A stretch of DNA of 64,000 nucleotides. Origin: Bacteroidota bacterium (GTDB lineage: Bacteria > Bacteroidota > Bacteroidia > Bacteroidales > Tannerellaceae). The notes beneath the pieces are model-generated. The model was not told the origin of the DNA and did no database searches. It was given only the letters and a program-made list of their open reading frames with translations. Positions 17,495-26,528 of this stretch are shown piece after piece. Position numbers and translations under genes: made by a program. The first letter of the stretch is position 1. Every line of letters begins with the position of its first letter. The stretch is from positions 124,001-188,000 of the forward strand of contig JAEYVY010000011.1 of NCBI GenBank assembly GCA_023429375.1, given 5' to 3'.

Positions 17495-17965
17495 ATGGCA
17501 GAAGAATTAATCATTAACGAAGGCATTAAATCTGAGAAATACAAGACTTTACTTCCTCAGATTAAGGCATTGGTAGGCAACGAAACCGATCAGATAGCCA
17601 ATATGGCCAACATAGCAGCAGCACTTAAACAAACATTCGGATTCTTTTGGGTAGGCTTTTATATTGTTCGAGGTAACGAATTGGTTTTAGGTCCGTTTCA
17701 AGGTCCGATTGCCTGCACACGCATAAAGAAGGGAAAGGGTGTTTGCGGAACGGCCTGGGAAAGAAAAGAGACCATTCTGGTACCCGATGTGGATCAGTTT
17801 CCCGGCCATATTGCATGCAGCAGCGATTCGAAATCGGAGGTTGTAATTCCCGTTATACGGAACAACGAAGTAATTGCTGTATTGGATATAGATAGTGATA
17901 AACTAAACGACTTCAACGAAGAAGATTCGTTCTATTTGGAACAGCTTGTCGAACTGGTGGGATAA
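17495..17965 (+). CDS. msrC: Free methionine-(R)-sulfoxide reductase, GAF domain
   Basis: 156 residues forming one GAF domain. It reduces free Met-R-sulfoxide in the cytoplasm with thioredoxin. The three Cys of the family are present at 74, 84 and 108, with the same spacing as the catalytic and resolving Cys of E. coli YebR (84, 94, 118). They sit in IACTRIKKGKGVCG and HIACSSDSKSE. The frame is open to 17387, but the ATG at 17495 gives MAEELIINEG, the usual family N-terminus; the upstream part is low-complexity Tyr/Ile/Leu. trxB at 45.7 kb could supply the reducing system. Confidence 0.92.
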   Translation: MAEELIINEGIKSEKYKTLLPQIKALVGNETDQIANMANIAAALKQTFGFFWVGFYIVRGNELVLGPFQGPIACTRIKKGKGVCGTAWERKETILVPDVDQFPGHIACSSDSKSEVVIPVIRNNEVIAVLDIDSDKLNDFNEEDSFYLEQLVELVG

Positions 17966-17968
17966 GGG

Positions 17969-18583
17969 TCATTCCTCATCCTCACCTTTGAGCACAGCGG
18001 TCTCTACTTTGGCTAATCTTGCTTTCAACCGCTCTGCACAACCTTTACGTATACGGAGGGTCATCTCACAATCCATCTCGAATGTTTGAGAGATAATTTC
18101 CGGACCTTCCTCTTTTACGATGCGCATGATACTGTTCAAAAACGGATATTCGAAACAAACAGTAATATCTTCATCAACTGTACGTACTTCTATTTCAGCA
18201 GCAGCTATTGCTTCTGCCGCAGCTGTTCGATAGGCTACAATCAAACCACTTGTGCCTAATTCAATGCCCCCGAAATAACGAACTACGATAATCAGGATAT
18301 CTGTCAGCTGATTCGAATTGATCTGTCCGAGTATGGGTTTCCCTGCAGTGGATGAAGGCTCGCCATCATCATTAGCACGGAATTCTTGTCGTGCATGTCC
18401 AAGCATATAGGCCCAACAGACGTGTCGGGCATCAAAATACTGCTTACGGTATTTGTCTAACTCCCTTTTAACATCCTCTACCGAACGTACAGGAATAGCA
18501 TAAGAAATGAAACGACTTCTTTTTTCGCTATAATAGCCCTCTGAGACTTGCTTGATGGTTCTATAACTATCTTCTTCCGCCAT
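17969..18583 (-). CDS. yigZ: YigZ/IMPACT family protein
   Basis: 204 residues. The N-terminal UPF0029 domain shows KSRFI-like SRFISYAIPV, DARHVCWAYMLG, the block ANDDGEPSSTAGKPIL and VVRYFGGIELGTSGL, all family hallmarks. A C-terminal ferredoxin-like domain (DUF1949) follows. The ATG at 18583 is preferred to a TTG two codons upstream. IMPACT homologues act on translation control in eukaryotes; the bacterial function is not settled. It ends 3 bases from the convergent fRMsr stop. Confidence 0.9.
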   Translation of the reverse strand: MAEEDSYRTIKQVSEGYYSEKRSRFISYAIPVRSVEDVKRELDKYRKQYFDARHVCWAYMLGHARQEFRANDDGEPSSTAGKPILGQINSNQLTDILIIVVRYFGGIELGTSGLIVAYRTAAAEAIAAAEIEVRTVDEDITVCFEYPFLNSIMRIVKEEGPEIISQTFEMDCEMTLRIRKGCAERLKARLAKVETAVLKGEDEE

Positions 18584-18625
18584 TACCAATTTCCTCTGTT
18601 TTCTTTAGTATTTATCTATTATTGT

Positions 18626-21469
18626 TTAACCTTGCTTTAACTCTTCTCTAAGAAATGGTATTGTAAAGCTTTTTGCATTCGAAGCAACCATTTCTTCCGG
18701 AGTTCCCACAAAGAGAATTTCACCTCCTTTTCGTCCGCCTTCGGGACCTATATCAATCAGGTAATCTGCACTCTTTATCACATCCAGGTTATGCTCGATC
18801 ACAATAATCGTATTCCCTTTATCTACCAGTCTATTCAATACGCCAAGCAATACGCGTATATCTTCGAAATGTAATCCGGTAGTAGGTTCATCAAGCACAT
18901 ATAGAGTCTGTCCGGTGTCGCGCTTAGCTAATTCCGTAGCCAATTTAACGCGCTGGTTTTCTCCTCCCGATAAGGTCGTTGATGGTTGACCTAGCTTTAT
19001 ATAACCTAAACCAACATCTTGCAACACCTTAACTTTAGACAAAACGGAGGGTATGTTTTCGAAAAATTCTACGGCCATATTGATAGTCATATCTAATATA
19101 TCAGCAATAGATTTCCCTCGGAAACGCACTTCCAGTGTTTCCCTATTGTAACGCTTACCCAAGCAATCCTCGCAAGGGACAAGCACATCGGGCAAGAAAT
19201 TCATCTCAATCGTCTTGTATCCATTCCCCTTGCAGGTTTCACATCGTCCACCGGCAACATTAAACGAAAAACGTCCGGGTTTGTAGCCACGCATTTTTGA
19301 TTCGGGCAGTTCAACGAACAGGTTGCGAATATCTGAAAAGACGCCGGTATAGGTTGCCGGATTACTTCGTGGTGAACGGCCTATAGGCGATTGATCCACA
19401 TTGACAATCTTATCAATATGCTCTAGTCCCTCTATGGCCTCATAAGGCAAGGGTTCCGTCAACGAACGATAGAACTTCTGACTAATGATAGGTTGCAGGG
19501 TATGATTGATTAATGTAGACTTGCCACTTCCGGAGACACCTGTTACACAGATAAAAGTACCCAAAGGAAAAGAGACGGTCACATTCTTCAAATTATTACC
19601 TGAAGCTCCGATCAATTTGATGAACGATCCGTTACCCTTTCGCCTTTCGGCAGGCACTTCAATCTTCATCTTTCCATTGAGGTAGGCAGAAGTCAGGGTG
19701 TCTGATTTAAGCATTTCTTCAGGAGTACCCGCAAAGACAACTTCGCCACCTAGTCGGCCGGCCTTAGGACCAAGATCCACAATATAATCAGCATTAAGCA
19801 TCATATCTTTATCATGCTCTACTACCACCACAGAGTTGCCCGTATCTCTTAGCTCTTTCAGCGAATTGATTAGTCGCACATTATCGCGCTGATGCAAACC
19901 AATACTTGGTTCATCCAAGATATACAGCACGTTCACCAATTGACTGCCTATTTGTGTAGCCAAACGTATACGTTGGCTTTCTCCCCCTGACAATGAAGCA
20001 GAAGCACGGTTCAGCGCCAGATAATCCAAGCCAACATCCAACAAGAATTTCAGTCTCGAGCGTATTTCTTTTAGTATCTCTGTAGCAATCAGCCTTTGCT
20101 TTTCATTAATACGATCTTCCAGTCCATCCAACCATTCACTCAGTTCGGAAACATCAATCTTTGATATATCTGCGATATTCTTACCGTCTATCAGATAATG
20201 CAGGGCTTCTTTATTTAACCTGTCGCCATTGCATTCGGGGCAGGTCGTTTCTTTTATAAACTGTCCCGCCCATTTCTGAGCAGAGGCTGATGCCTCGCTA
20301 TCTTGCTGCATCAGGATATATTTGGCAACCCCTTCATAGGTCATGAAATAATTCGAATTGCCAAGAGACTCATTCTTAATTTGCAGACGCTCGTCGGTTC
20401 CGTTCATTATTTCATCAATAGCCTCTTCAGGAATATCTTTGATAGGCGTCTTAACAGTCACGCCATGTTTTTCACAGATTGCGTCTATCTGCCAGAAGAT
20501 CAATGAGTTTTTATACTTACCAAGCGCCACAATACCTCCATTATATATACTAAGGGAGGGATCCGGCACAATCTTCTCCATATCCAGCAGATTGACGAGC
20601 CCAAGTCCTTTACATTTCGGACAAGCTCCATGCGGCGAATTAAAGGAGAAATTATGCGGAGCCGGTTCGCTATAGGATAGTCCGGTTACGGGACACATCA
20701 GACGCTTACTGTAATGTCTTACCTCATTCGTATCGGCATCGAGCAGCAGCACCAGCCCGTCACCTTGTTTCATGGCTATGCGCAGGCTTTCTTTCAATCG
20801 TCTTTCGTCGGAAGCCGATACAACCATTTTGTCGATTACCACCTCTACGCTGTGCATCTTATAACGGTCCAGTCGCATGCCGTGAATAATCTCACGCAGT
20901 TCGCCATCGACCCGTACATTCAAGAATCCCTTTTTACGTATTTGTTCGAACAGCTCTTTATAATGCCCTTTACGGTTCCTTACCAGCGGAGCAAGGATAT
21001 AAGTTTTCTTCCCTCTGTATTTCTCAAGAATCAAGGAAAGGATTTGTTCTTCGGTATATTTCACCATCTTTTCGCCGCTCAAGTAAGAGTAGGCCTCTCC
21101 TGCCCTAGCGTATAAAAGACGCAGAAAGTCGTAAATTTCAGTTGTTGTACCCACAGTAGAACGTGGGTTACGGTTAGTCGTTTTCTGTTCAATAGAGATA
21201 ACAGGACTCAGACCGGTTATCTTATCTACATCCGGCCGTTCGATATTCCCCAAAAAATTGCGGGCATAGGCCGAGAAAGTCTCTATATAGCGACGTTGTC
21301 CTTCAGCAAATATCGTATCAAATGCCAAGGATGACTTTCCACTACCACTCATTCCCGTAATAACGGACAACTTGTTGCGTGGTATCTCGACGTCTATATT
21401 CTTTAAATTATGAACCCGGGCTCCCAGTACGGAAATCAGCCCTTCTTCTAAAGCTGTATTATCATTCAT
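18626..21469 (-). CDS. uvrA: Excinuclease ABC subunit A
   Basis: About 947 residues. It is the DNA damage-recognition ATPase of nucleotide excision repair and works with UvrB. Two ABC modules are visible: Walker A GMSGSGKSSLAFDT near the N-terminus and GVSGSGKSTLINHT in the second half, with signature motifs LSGGESQRIRLA and LSGGENQRVKLA. Zinc-binding Cys pairs are present (CPKCKGLG, CPECNGD and CETCKGNG/CEDCLGKRYN). The ATG at 21469 is preferred over a TTG at 21478. It lies 14 bases after the lytic transglycosylase stop on the same strand. Confidence 0.97.
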   Translation of the reverse strand: MNDNTALEEGLISVLGARVHNLKNIDVEIPRNKLSVITGMSGSGKSSLAFDTIFAEGQRRYIETFSAYARNFLGNIERPDVDKITGLSPVISIEQKTTNRNPRSTVGTTTEIYDFLRLLYARAGEAYSYLSGEKMVKYTEEQILSLILEKYRGKKTYILAPLVRNRKGHYKELFEQIRKKGFLNVRVDGELREIIHGMRLDRYKMHSVEVVIDKMVVSASDERRLKESLRIAMKQGDGLVLLLDADTNEVRHYSKRLMCPVTGLSYSEPAPHNFSFNSPHGACPKCKGLGLVNLLDMEKIVPDPSLSIYNGGIVALGKYKNSLIFWQIDAICEKHGVTVKTPIKDIPEEAIDEIMNGTDERLQIKNESLGNSNYFMTYEGVAKYILMQQDSEASASAQKWAGQFIKETTCPECNGDRLNKEALHYLIDGKNIADISKIDVSELSEWLDGLEDRINEKQRLIATEILKEIRSRLKFLLDVGLDYLALNRASASLSGGESQRIRLATQIGSQLVNVLYILDEPSIGLHQRDNVRLINSLKELRDTGNSVVVVEHDKDMMLNADYIVDLGPKAGRLGGEVVFAGTPEEMLKSDTLTSAYLNGKMKIEVPAERRKGNGSFIKLIGASGNNLKNVTVSFPLGTFICVTGVSGSGKSTLINHTLQPIISQKFYRSLTEPLPYEAIEGLEHIDKIVNVDQSPIGRSPRSNPATYTGVFSDIRNLFVELPESKMRGYKPGRFSFNVAGGRCETCKGNGYKTIEMNFLPDVLVPCEDCLGKRYNRETLEVRFRGKSIADILDMTINMAVEFFENIPSVLSKVKVLQDVGLGYIKLGQPSTTLSGGENQRVKLATELAKRDTGQTLYVLDEPTTGLHFEDIRVLLGVLNRLVDKGNTIIVIEHNLDVIKSADYLIDIGPEGGRKGGEILFVGTPEEMVASNAKSFTIPFLREELKQG

Positions 21470-21483
21470 TGTAATCAATCATC

Positions 21484-22473
21484 CTATTTTACTACCCAGC
21501 GAGGATCATGCACAACCGTATTCGGTCCTTTATAAAACATGTCTTCTTTCTCAGGGATATCGATAAAATATGTTTTGCCTCCTGTTGCTAACTTTCGGTC
21601 TCTCAGCCACAGATTGAAACGCTTCAGGTCGGCATGGGTAATACCTTGTTCTTGAGCAAAAGCCGACAGGTCTTGAATATCGGCTGTAACCTTTACTTGT
21701 TTTACGCGGATAGGCTTATATAAATCTTCTGCCTTTAAAACGAATCCATATTTAGATGGGTTTTCGAAGATCAGTTTGATGGCCATAATCCGATAAATAT
21801 AGCGCGAGGTCTCTTCCACCAGCCAAAGGTCGAATGAACTCTCTGAATTCTGTTTTTGCAATTCGCCGGATATACGTGCCATCCCTGCATTATACGAAGA
21901 CGCCACATCGGCCCAATTGCCATATTTATCATACGCTTTCTTCAGATAACGACACGCCGCTTCTGTTGATTTCTTGACATGTCTTCTTTCGTCGACCGTT
22001 GGTAAGATAACCAGCCCTTCGTCTTTGGCCGTTCCTTCCATCAATTGCCACATTCCGACTGCACGTGCCGGAGAAGTTGCCTGCGGATCCAAATGACTTT
22101 CTATAACCGCCAGATACTTAAAATCGTCCGGAATGCCATTAGCCTTCAGAATAGGTTCGATAATCGGAAAGTAGCGGTTGGCCCGCTTTATCAACAGCAT
22201 AGTCGTAGAATGGAAATAAGTAAAGCTCGACAATTCCCGGTCAAGCCCTTCACGCATATTGTACCGCGTCAAGTCGATTTCATTTCCGCAGAAAAAGGCC
22301 GAAGCCGGTATCTCCGGATTGAGCGTTACCGCCTGCTTTACTCCCTCTTGATTCGCTTGCTGAACTTCTTTACCTATATTGGAAGGATCGTTCGACCCCA
22401 AAGAAATACAGGCAGAGAGACAAATAAATGTTCCTGCCAGATAGCTGATTCTTTCTTTATTCAATAATTTCAT
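21484..22473 (-). CDS. Lytic transglycosylase (SLT domain)
   Basis: 329 residues. The signal or lipoprotein-like N-terminus contains FICLSAC. The SLT domain (about 105-240) has the catalytic Glu in VIESHLDPQATSPARAVG, then GMWQLM and the SSYNAGMARI motif, matching MltD-type murein lytic transglycosylases. The C-terminal ~80 residues (QDLSAFAQEQGITHADLKRF) resemble a degenerate LysM-like fold. It cleaves peptidoglycan glycan strands in the periplasm. It overlaps the preceding T9SS-type gene by 17 bases, so the two are translationally linked. Confidence 0.9.
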   Translation of the reverse strand: MKLLNKERISYLAGTFICLSACISLGSNDPSNIGKEVQQANQEGVKQAVTLNPEIPASAFFCGNEIDLTRYNMREGLDRELSSFTYFHSTTMLLIKRANRYFPIIEPILKANGIPDDFKYLAVIESHLDPQATSPARAVGMWQLMEGTAKDEGLVILPTVDERRHVKKSTEAACRYLKKAYDKYGNWADVASSYNAGMARISGELQKQNSESSFDLWLVEETSRYIYRIMAIKLIFENPSKYGFVLKAEDLYKPIRVKQVKVTADIQDLSAFAQEQGITHADLKRFNLWLRDRKLATGGKTYFIDIPEKEDMFYKGPNTVVHDPRWVVK

Positions 22474-23788
22474 TTCTTCCTGTTTTTGAACGGAGTATAC
22501 TTATACTCCCCTTCAATTTATGAGTTCTTCCGTCCGAGCCTGTTGCTTCCAGCACATAAAAATAAACACCGGGTGCTACATATTTTCCATTCTTCTTTCC
22601 GTCCCATCCCAAATCTGGATTGGTCCAGTAAAAGATTTCATTCCCCCAACGGTTAAATATCCAACCTTTGAACGATGTAATGGACTTATACTTTATCTTA
22701 AACTCGTCGTTAATTCCAGGCGAAGCTTCGGGCGAAAACACATTAGGAGCATCCCAATAGAACTTGCTTATTTTTATTTCTATATCGCTTGAAATATACT
22801 CACATTTCCCTGTTCGATCCAAAACCTGCAGTTCAACGCCATACGTACCTTCACGCATAAATTCATGTTCGGCCTCAACACCACGATAGATAAATGGTGT
22901 TTGCAAGGAATCGTTCTTGTTATAGATTTTCCAAGTAAAAGCATTGGCTACGGGTTCGTTGGCCCAAGCCGTGAAACGCATCATTAAGGGTGCCGAGAAA
23001 AATCCATCTTCCAACAACTTTATACCGTCACCATTATCGATATAGGTCGTATCCACAGCTACCAACAGGGCTGTAGCTGTATACGTATCCGAAACGACTT
23101 GCTGCTCGACATTAAAGTGACGAGCAAACAAATCACCCTTCAGTGTAAAATCCGTATCCGCAAAGGGTGAGGCAATGAATAGTCCAAACGGCTTACCCGT
23201 AATCGTATCTGTCTGTTGCTTATGGACAACAGAGATAGCCTGTTCGCTACGATTGATTTCTTGCGTATTATAGATCAACTCAAAAGAGCGGGTCAGTTCG
23301 GATCTGGATCCTCGTGGCGTATAGTAATACATTGGTTCCACTACTCCCTCTCCATTCAATCTGAGCTGTGCACAATCGCCCTCTATCGCCTCAACACGAA
23401 GGGTATTCAGTTCAGCCTTATACTTGCTATAATCAATAATCCAAACATATTTGGTGATACCTGTTGACTCTTTCACAAAATAGCCGTACCCTTCCTCCGG
23501 ATTCCGGATAATAGAAGTCGTCCCTTGTTGCACGGCACTGACAGGTTCGGCCTCCAGCGCTTTTGTTTTATAACGAAACCACTGATGAGAAGTAGATGAC
23601 GAAGTGTAGCTAACTTCTACACCTTCAGTACTGTACACCAGAAAAATATCGATATCATTTTGCGGTTCGGCCTTGGCCAACAGAGGAGTTACCGTTCCCC
23701 CTTTTACCGTATATTGGGCATATACATTACAAGAAACCAGCAGTAAAGCGATTAAAAATCCTAATCCTATTAATCTTTTTTTAAACAT
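22457..23788 (-). CDS. Secreted/surface protein with T9SS type-B (gliding-motility-like) C-terminal domain
   Basis: 443 residues with a signal peptide (about 1-24). The body is beta-rich without a catalytic motif. The last ~85 residues, from NVFSPEASPGINDEF through FNRWGNEIFYW to YVAPGVYFYVLEATG, match the CHU_C/type-B sorting domain seen in T9SS cargo. Residues about 260-340 look PKD-like. It is probably exported and surface-attached. It is the first gene of a minus-strand run: this gene, lytic transglycosylase, uvrA and yigZ. Confidence 0.85.
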   Translation of the reverse strand: MFKKRLIGLGFLIALLLVSCNVYAQYTVKGGTVTPLLAKAEPQNDIDIFLVYSTEGVEVSYTSSSTSHQWFRYKTKALEAEPVSAVQQGTTSIIRNPEEGYGYFVKESTGITKYVWIIDYSKYKAELNTLRVEAIEGDCAQLRLNGEGVVEPMYYYTPRGSRSELTRSFELIYNTQEINRSEQAISVVHKQQTDTITGKPFGLFIASPFADTDFTLKGDLFARHFNVEQQVVSDTYTATALLVAVDTTYIDNGDGIKLLEDGFFSAPLMMRFTAWANEPVANAFTWKIYNKNDSLQTPFIYRGVEAEHEFMREGTYGVELQVLDRTGKCEYISSDIEIKISKFYWDAPNVFSPEASPGINDEFKIKYKSITSFKGWIFNRWGNEIFYWTNPDLGWDGKKNGKYVAPGVYFYVLEATGSDGRTHKLKGSISILRSKTGRNEIIE

Positions 23789-23811
23789 ATCGGACTCCGG
23801 TAATTAGTTTC

Positions 23812-23819
23812 CAAAATTA
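23812..23819 (-). promoter_or_regulatory. -7 box for the T9SS-type gene run
   Basis: TAATTTTG on the minus strand lies 23 bases before the ATG at 23788. It is back to back with the + strand box at 23841. Confidence 0.5.
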
Positions 23820-23840
23820 GCATTTTATACGGACTTACAC

Positions 23841-23848
23841 TATCTTTG
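23841..23848 (+). promoter_or_regulatory. -7 box for the LysM gene
   Basis: TATCTTTG lies 22 bases before the LysM gene ATG. Confidence 0.55.
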
Positions 23849-23870
23849 CCGTAAATAATCCTTTCAGCAA

Positions 23871-25670
23871 ATGAACAAGATACGTATAAATATACTCTTA
23901 TTCTTCTTTAGTTTTTCGTTGATTTCCGGATATGCTCAACAGGTGAGACCGGATACTACTATTAACGCTGCCGGAGGCAATATATTTCATCATACAGTAG
24001 AACGTGGACAAACCGTATACTCTATCGCAACCATGTATGGCGTTACGGAAAACGATATTTATAGGCTGAATCCGGGCAGCAAGGAATCAATCAAAGCCGG
24101 TGCCGTTCTTGTCATCCCACAGAAAGACGCATCCTCACGAACGGATGTAAGCACGGAAGATATCTATACTTATCATACTATTCAGCCCAAAGAAACATTG
24201 TATTCTTTGACGGTTAAATACAATATCCCGGCAGCAGCTCTTGTCGAAGCAAACCCGGGCTTATCAGTCGAAACATTTACTATCGGCAAAATCATACGTA
24301 TACCACCGACAAAAATCGACGACCTCCCACAAACCGAAGTCAAAACGGTTACGAAAGAAATCGAATATCGCGTGCAGAGTAAGGAAACGATGTACAGCAT
24401 CTGCCGTAAGTTCAATGTCTCGAGTGCAGAACTCACCCGGATTAACCCGAAGTTAAAACAAGGAGTTAAAGCCGGCATGATATTGAAAATCCCGGTAAAA
24501 ACAGATGAAACGGTTGTAAGTACCGTTGTGGCCCCACAAGAAAAAGAAGTTAACGCACTGCTTTCAGCACCTAAAATGATTGATCGCGTCAATACCATTA
24601 AGGTGGTACTTATGTTGCCTTTCATGGCGAAAGAAAGTACGCGTTCGGAGGCTTCACTTCGTTTTATCGAATATTATGAAGGGTTGCTTTTAGCGGTAGA
24701 CAGTTTACGAAATACAGGAGTATCAATCGAACTATCTGTCTTCGATACCGAATCGGGAACAAATAGAACAAAAGAGATACTCAAGACCAAAGAGCTGAAA
24801 GAAGCCAACCTGATTATCGGTGCTGTTCAGAACGATCAAATCGCTTTGGTGGCAGAATTTGCTAAAAAGCACAAAATCAAATACGTCATTCCTTTCACTT
24901 CGAGAAACGACGATGTGTTGTCAAACGCCTATGTTTTCCAAGTGAATACGCCTCACTCCTATCTACATGACAAAGCGGCTCAGTTAGGCTGTAGATTGTT
25001 TGCCAATGCAAACATCATCTTTGTAAACACCAATGACAAGGACAACAAAACAGACTATATCAAAACGCTCAAAGAAGAGATGAATCAACGCAACATCACT
25101 TACACCGATTGCATTTGGTCGGATGAAAACTTCAGAGCAGATATCACAGCAAAACTTGATGAGAATCGCAGCAATGTGATTATCCCTTACTCAGGTTCGT
25201 TCGACGCATTGAACAAGATTAGAACTACATTACGCAGTTTGTCGGATGAGTTTCCACAATATGGGCTAACACTTTACGGTTATCCGGAATGGCAAACTTA
25301 TACGCGTGATTGTCTGGAAGACTTCTTTGCACTGAACACACATATCTACTCCTACTTCTATGCAGACAATATTTCTGCTCAAGTCAATGATTTTTACGCC
25401 AAGTATAAAACCTGGTATTCAAAAACGTTGATCAACTCATTCCCAAAATACGGAATACTTGGATTTGATACGGGTATGTATTTCTTGACAGCATTGAATA
25501 AGTATGGAACGAATTTCGAAAACAATCTGTCTAAGATTAAATACAAAAGCTTGCAGACGAGTTTTGACTTCCATCGCGTAAATAACTGGGGCGGATTCAT
25601 CAATACCCAACTGCTCCTGGTCAACTACAGAAAAGATTTCACAATAACCCGTGAAGAAGTAGAGCTATGA
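23871..25670 (+). CDS. LysM-repeat protein with a periplasmic binding-protein-like domain
   Basis: 599 residues with a signal peptide (about 1-22, ending GYAQ). Three LysM modules follow: HHTVERGQTVYSIATMYGV (about 41-88), YHTIQPKETLYSLTVKYNI (about 102-148) and YRVQSKETMYSICRKFNV (about 166-211). The remainder (about 240-599) resembles a type I periplasmic-binding fold, with VVLMLPFMAK, a SLRFIEYYEG segment and IIGAVQNDQ. It probably binds peptidoglycan; a ligand for the C-terminal domain is unknown. It overlaps the next gene by 4 bases (ATGA). Confidence 0.85.
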   Translation: MNKIRINILLFFFSFSLISGYAQQVRPDTTINAAGGNIFHHTVERGQTVYSIATMYGVTENDIYRLNPGSKESIKAGAVLVIPQKDASSRTDVSTEDIYTYHTIQPKETLYSLTVKYNIPAAALVEANPGLSVETFTIGKIIRIPPTKIDDLPQTEVKTVTKEIEYRVQSKETMYSICRKFNVSSAELTRINPKLKQGVKAGMILKIPVKTDETVVSTVVAPQEKEVNALLSAPKMIDRVNTIKVVLMLPFMAKESTRSEASLRFIEYYEGLLLAVDSLRNTGVSIELSVFDTESGTNRTKEILKTKELKEANLIIGAVQNDQIALVAEFAKKHKIKYVIPFTSRNDDVLSNAYVFQVNTPHSYLHDKAAQLGCRLFANANIIFVNTNDKDNKTDYIKTLKEEMNQRNITYTDCIWSDENFRADITAKLDENRSNVIIPYSGSFDALNKIRTTLRSLSDEFPQYGLTLYGYPEWQTYTRDCLEDFFALNTHIYSYFYADNISAQVNDFYAKYKTWYSKTLINSFPKYGILGFDTGMYFLTALNKYGTNFENNLSKIKYKSLQTSFDFHRVNNWGGFINTQLLLVNYRKDFTITREEVEL

Positions 25671-26338
25671 AGAAAAAGATATTTTTACTACTGAGCGGCT
25701 TATTGTCCATTGTCATAGCACAAGCACAAACCCCATATAAAAAGGAACTTTATGTAGGTCCGTCGTTTGGTGTCAATTACTCATCGGTTTCTTTTGCACC
25801 ACGTGTAAGCACTAAATTGCTAATGGGCTATTCCGGTGGACTATCAATTAGATGGAACACCGAGAACCATTTGGGCCTGCAAGCCGAAGTCAATTACAGC
25901 CAGAACGGTTGGGACGAAGATTTCAGCGACCTTGGTGAAAATGATTTTAAATATACCCGCACCATCAATTACTTAGAGGTACCCCTCTTGACACATATCT
26001 ATTTCGGAGGGAAAAGAACACGTTTCTTTATCAACCTCGGCCCAAAGGTAGGCTATATGCTAAGCGAAAACACGACTGAGAGCCTGGATGGCCTTAACAC
26101 GGATAAAGGTGTTTATAAGCAGCATACCATGGCGATTAGGCATAAGTTTGGTTGGGGATTATGTGGCGGACCGGGTTTTGAACTCAGAACCGGCATAGGC
26201 ACATTCAGTCTGGAAGGACGCTATTATTATGCACTTGGCGATATCTTCAGCAATAGCAAAACAGACGAAGAATATTTCGCCAAATCATCCAATCAAGTTT
26301 TAAGCGTAAAATTAAGTTATTTATTCCGCATTTTTTAA
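25667..26338 (+). CDS. PorT-like outer membrane beta-barrel protein
   Basis: 223 residues with signal MKKKIFLLLSGLLSIVIAQAQ. The body has alternating beta-strand segments (GGLSIRWNTENHLGLQAEVN, FFINLGPKVGYML, FSLEGRYYYALGDI) and ends in LSYLFRIF with a C-terminal Phe. This fits the PorT/outer-membrane beta-barrel family (8-strand barrels) common in Bacteroidetes. The start overlaps the LysM gene stop. The pair may join peptidoglycan and outer membrane, but that is inference. Confidence 0.82.
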   Translation: MKKKIFLLLSGLLSIVIAQAQTPYKKELYVGPSFGVNYSSVSFAPRVSTKLLMGYSGGLSIRWNTENHLGLQAEVNYSQNGWDEDFSDLGENDFKYTRTINYLEVPLLTHIYFGGKRTRFFINLGPKVGYMLSENTTESLDGLNTDKGVYKQHTMAIRHKFGWGLCGGPGFELRTGIGTFSLEGRYYYALGDIFSNSKTDEEYFAKSSNQVLSVKLSYLFRIF

Positions 26339-26385
26339 GCCTTCATCCTGATCTTATTTTCGATTGATATTCAACATAAAAACAT

Positions 26386-26417
26386 CATTCCGATGATTTA
26401 AAAAAAACATCGGGATG
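26386..26417. repeat. CATyCCGATG inverted repeat
   Basis: CATTCCGATG (26386-26395) pairs with CATCGGGATG (26408-26417), 10 bp with one T-G wobble, across an A-rich loop. Its core matches the outer repeat arm in the 10.6-10.8 kb array. It lies between the OMP stop and the terminator hairpin. Confidence 0.65.
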
Positions 26418-26440
26418 TATTTTCTGAAAAAACACAAAAA

Positions 26441-26489
26441 CCAAACAAGGAATTACCTGTCTATTTTTATTAGGTAATTCCTTGTTTGG
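26441..26489. terminator. Bidirectional terminator between OMP and ilvE
   Basis: An 18-bp perfect stem (26441-26458 with 26472-26489) with a 13-base A+T loop is flanked by A and T runs. It serves the two converging genes. Confidence 0.85.
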
Positions 26490-26528
26490 CTTATTTCTTT
26501 TGCTTAGCTAACTTTCGTTCAGAAGCTA

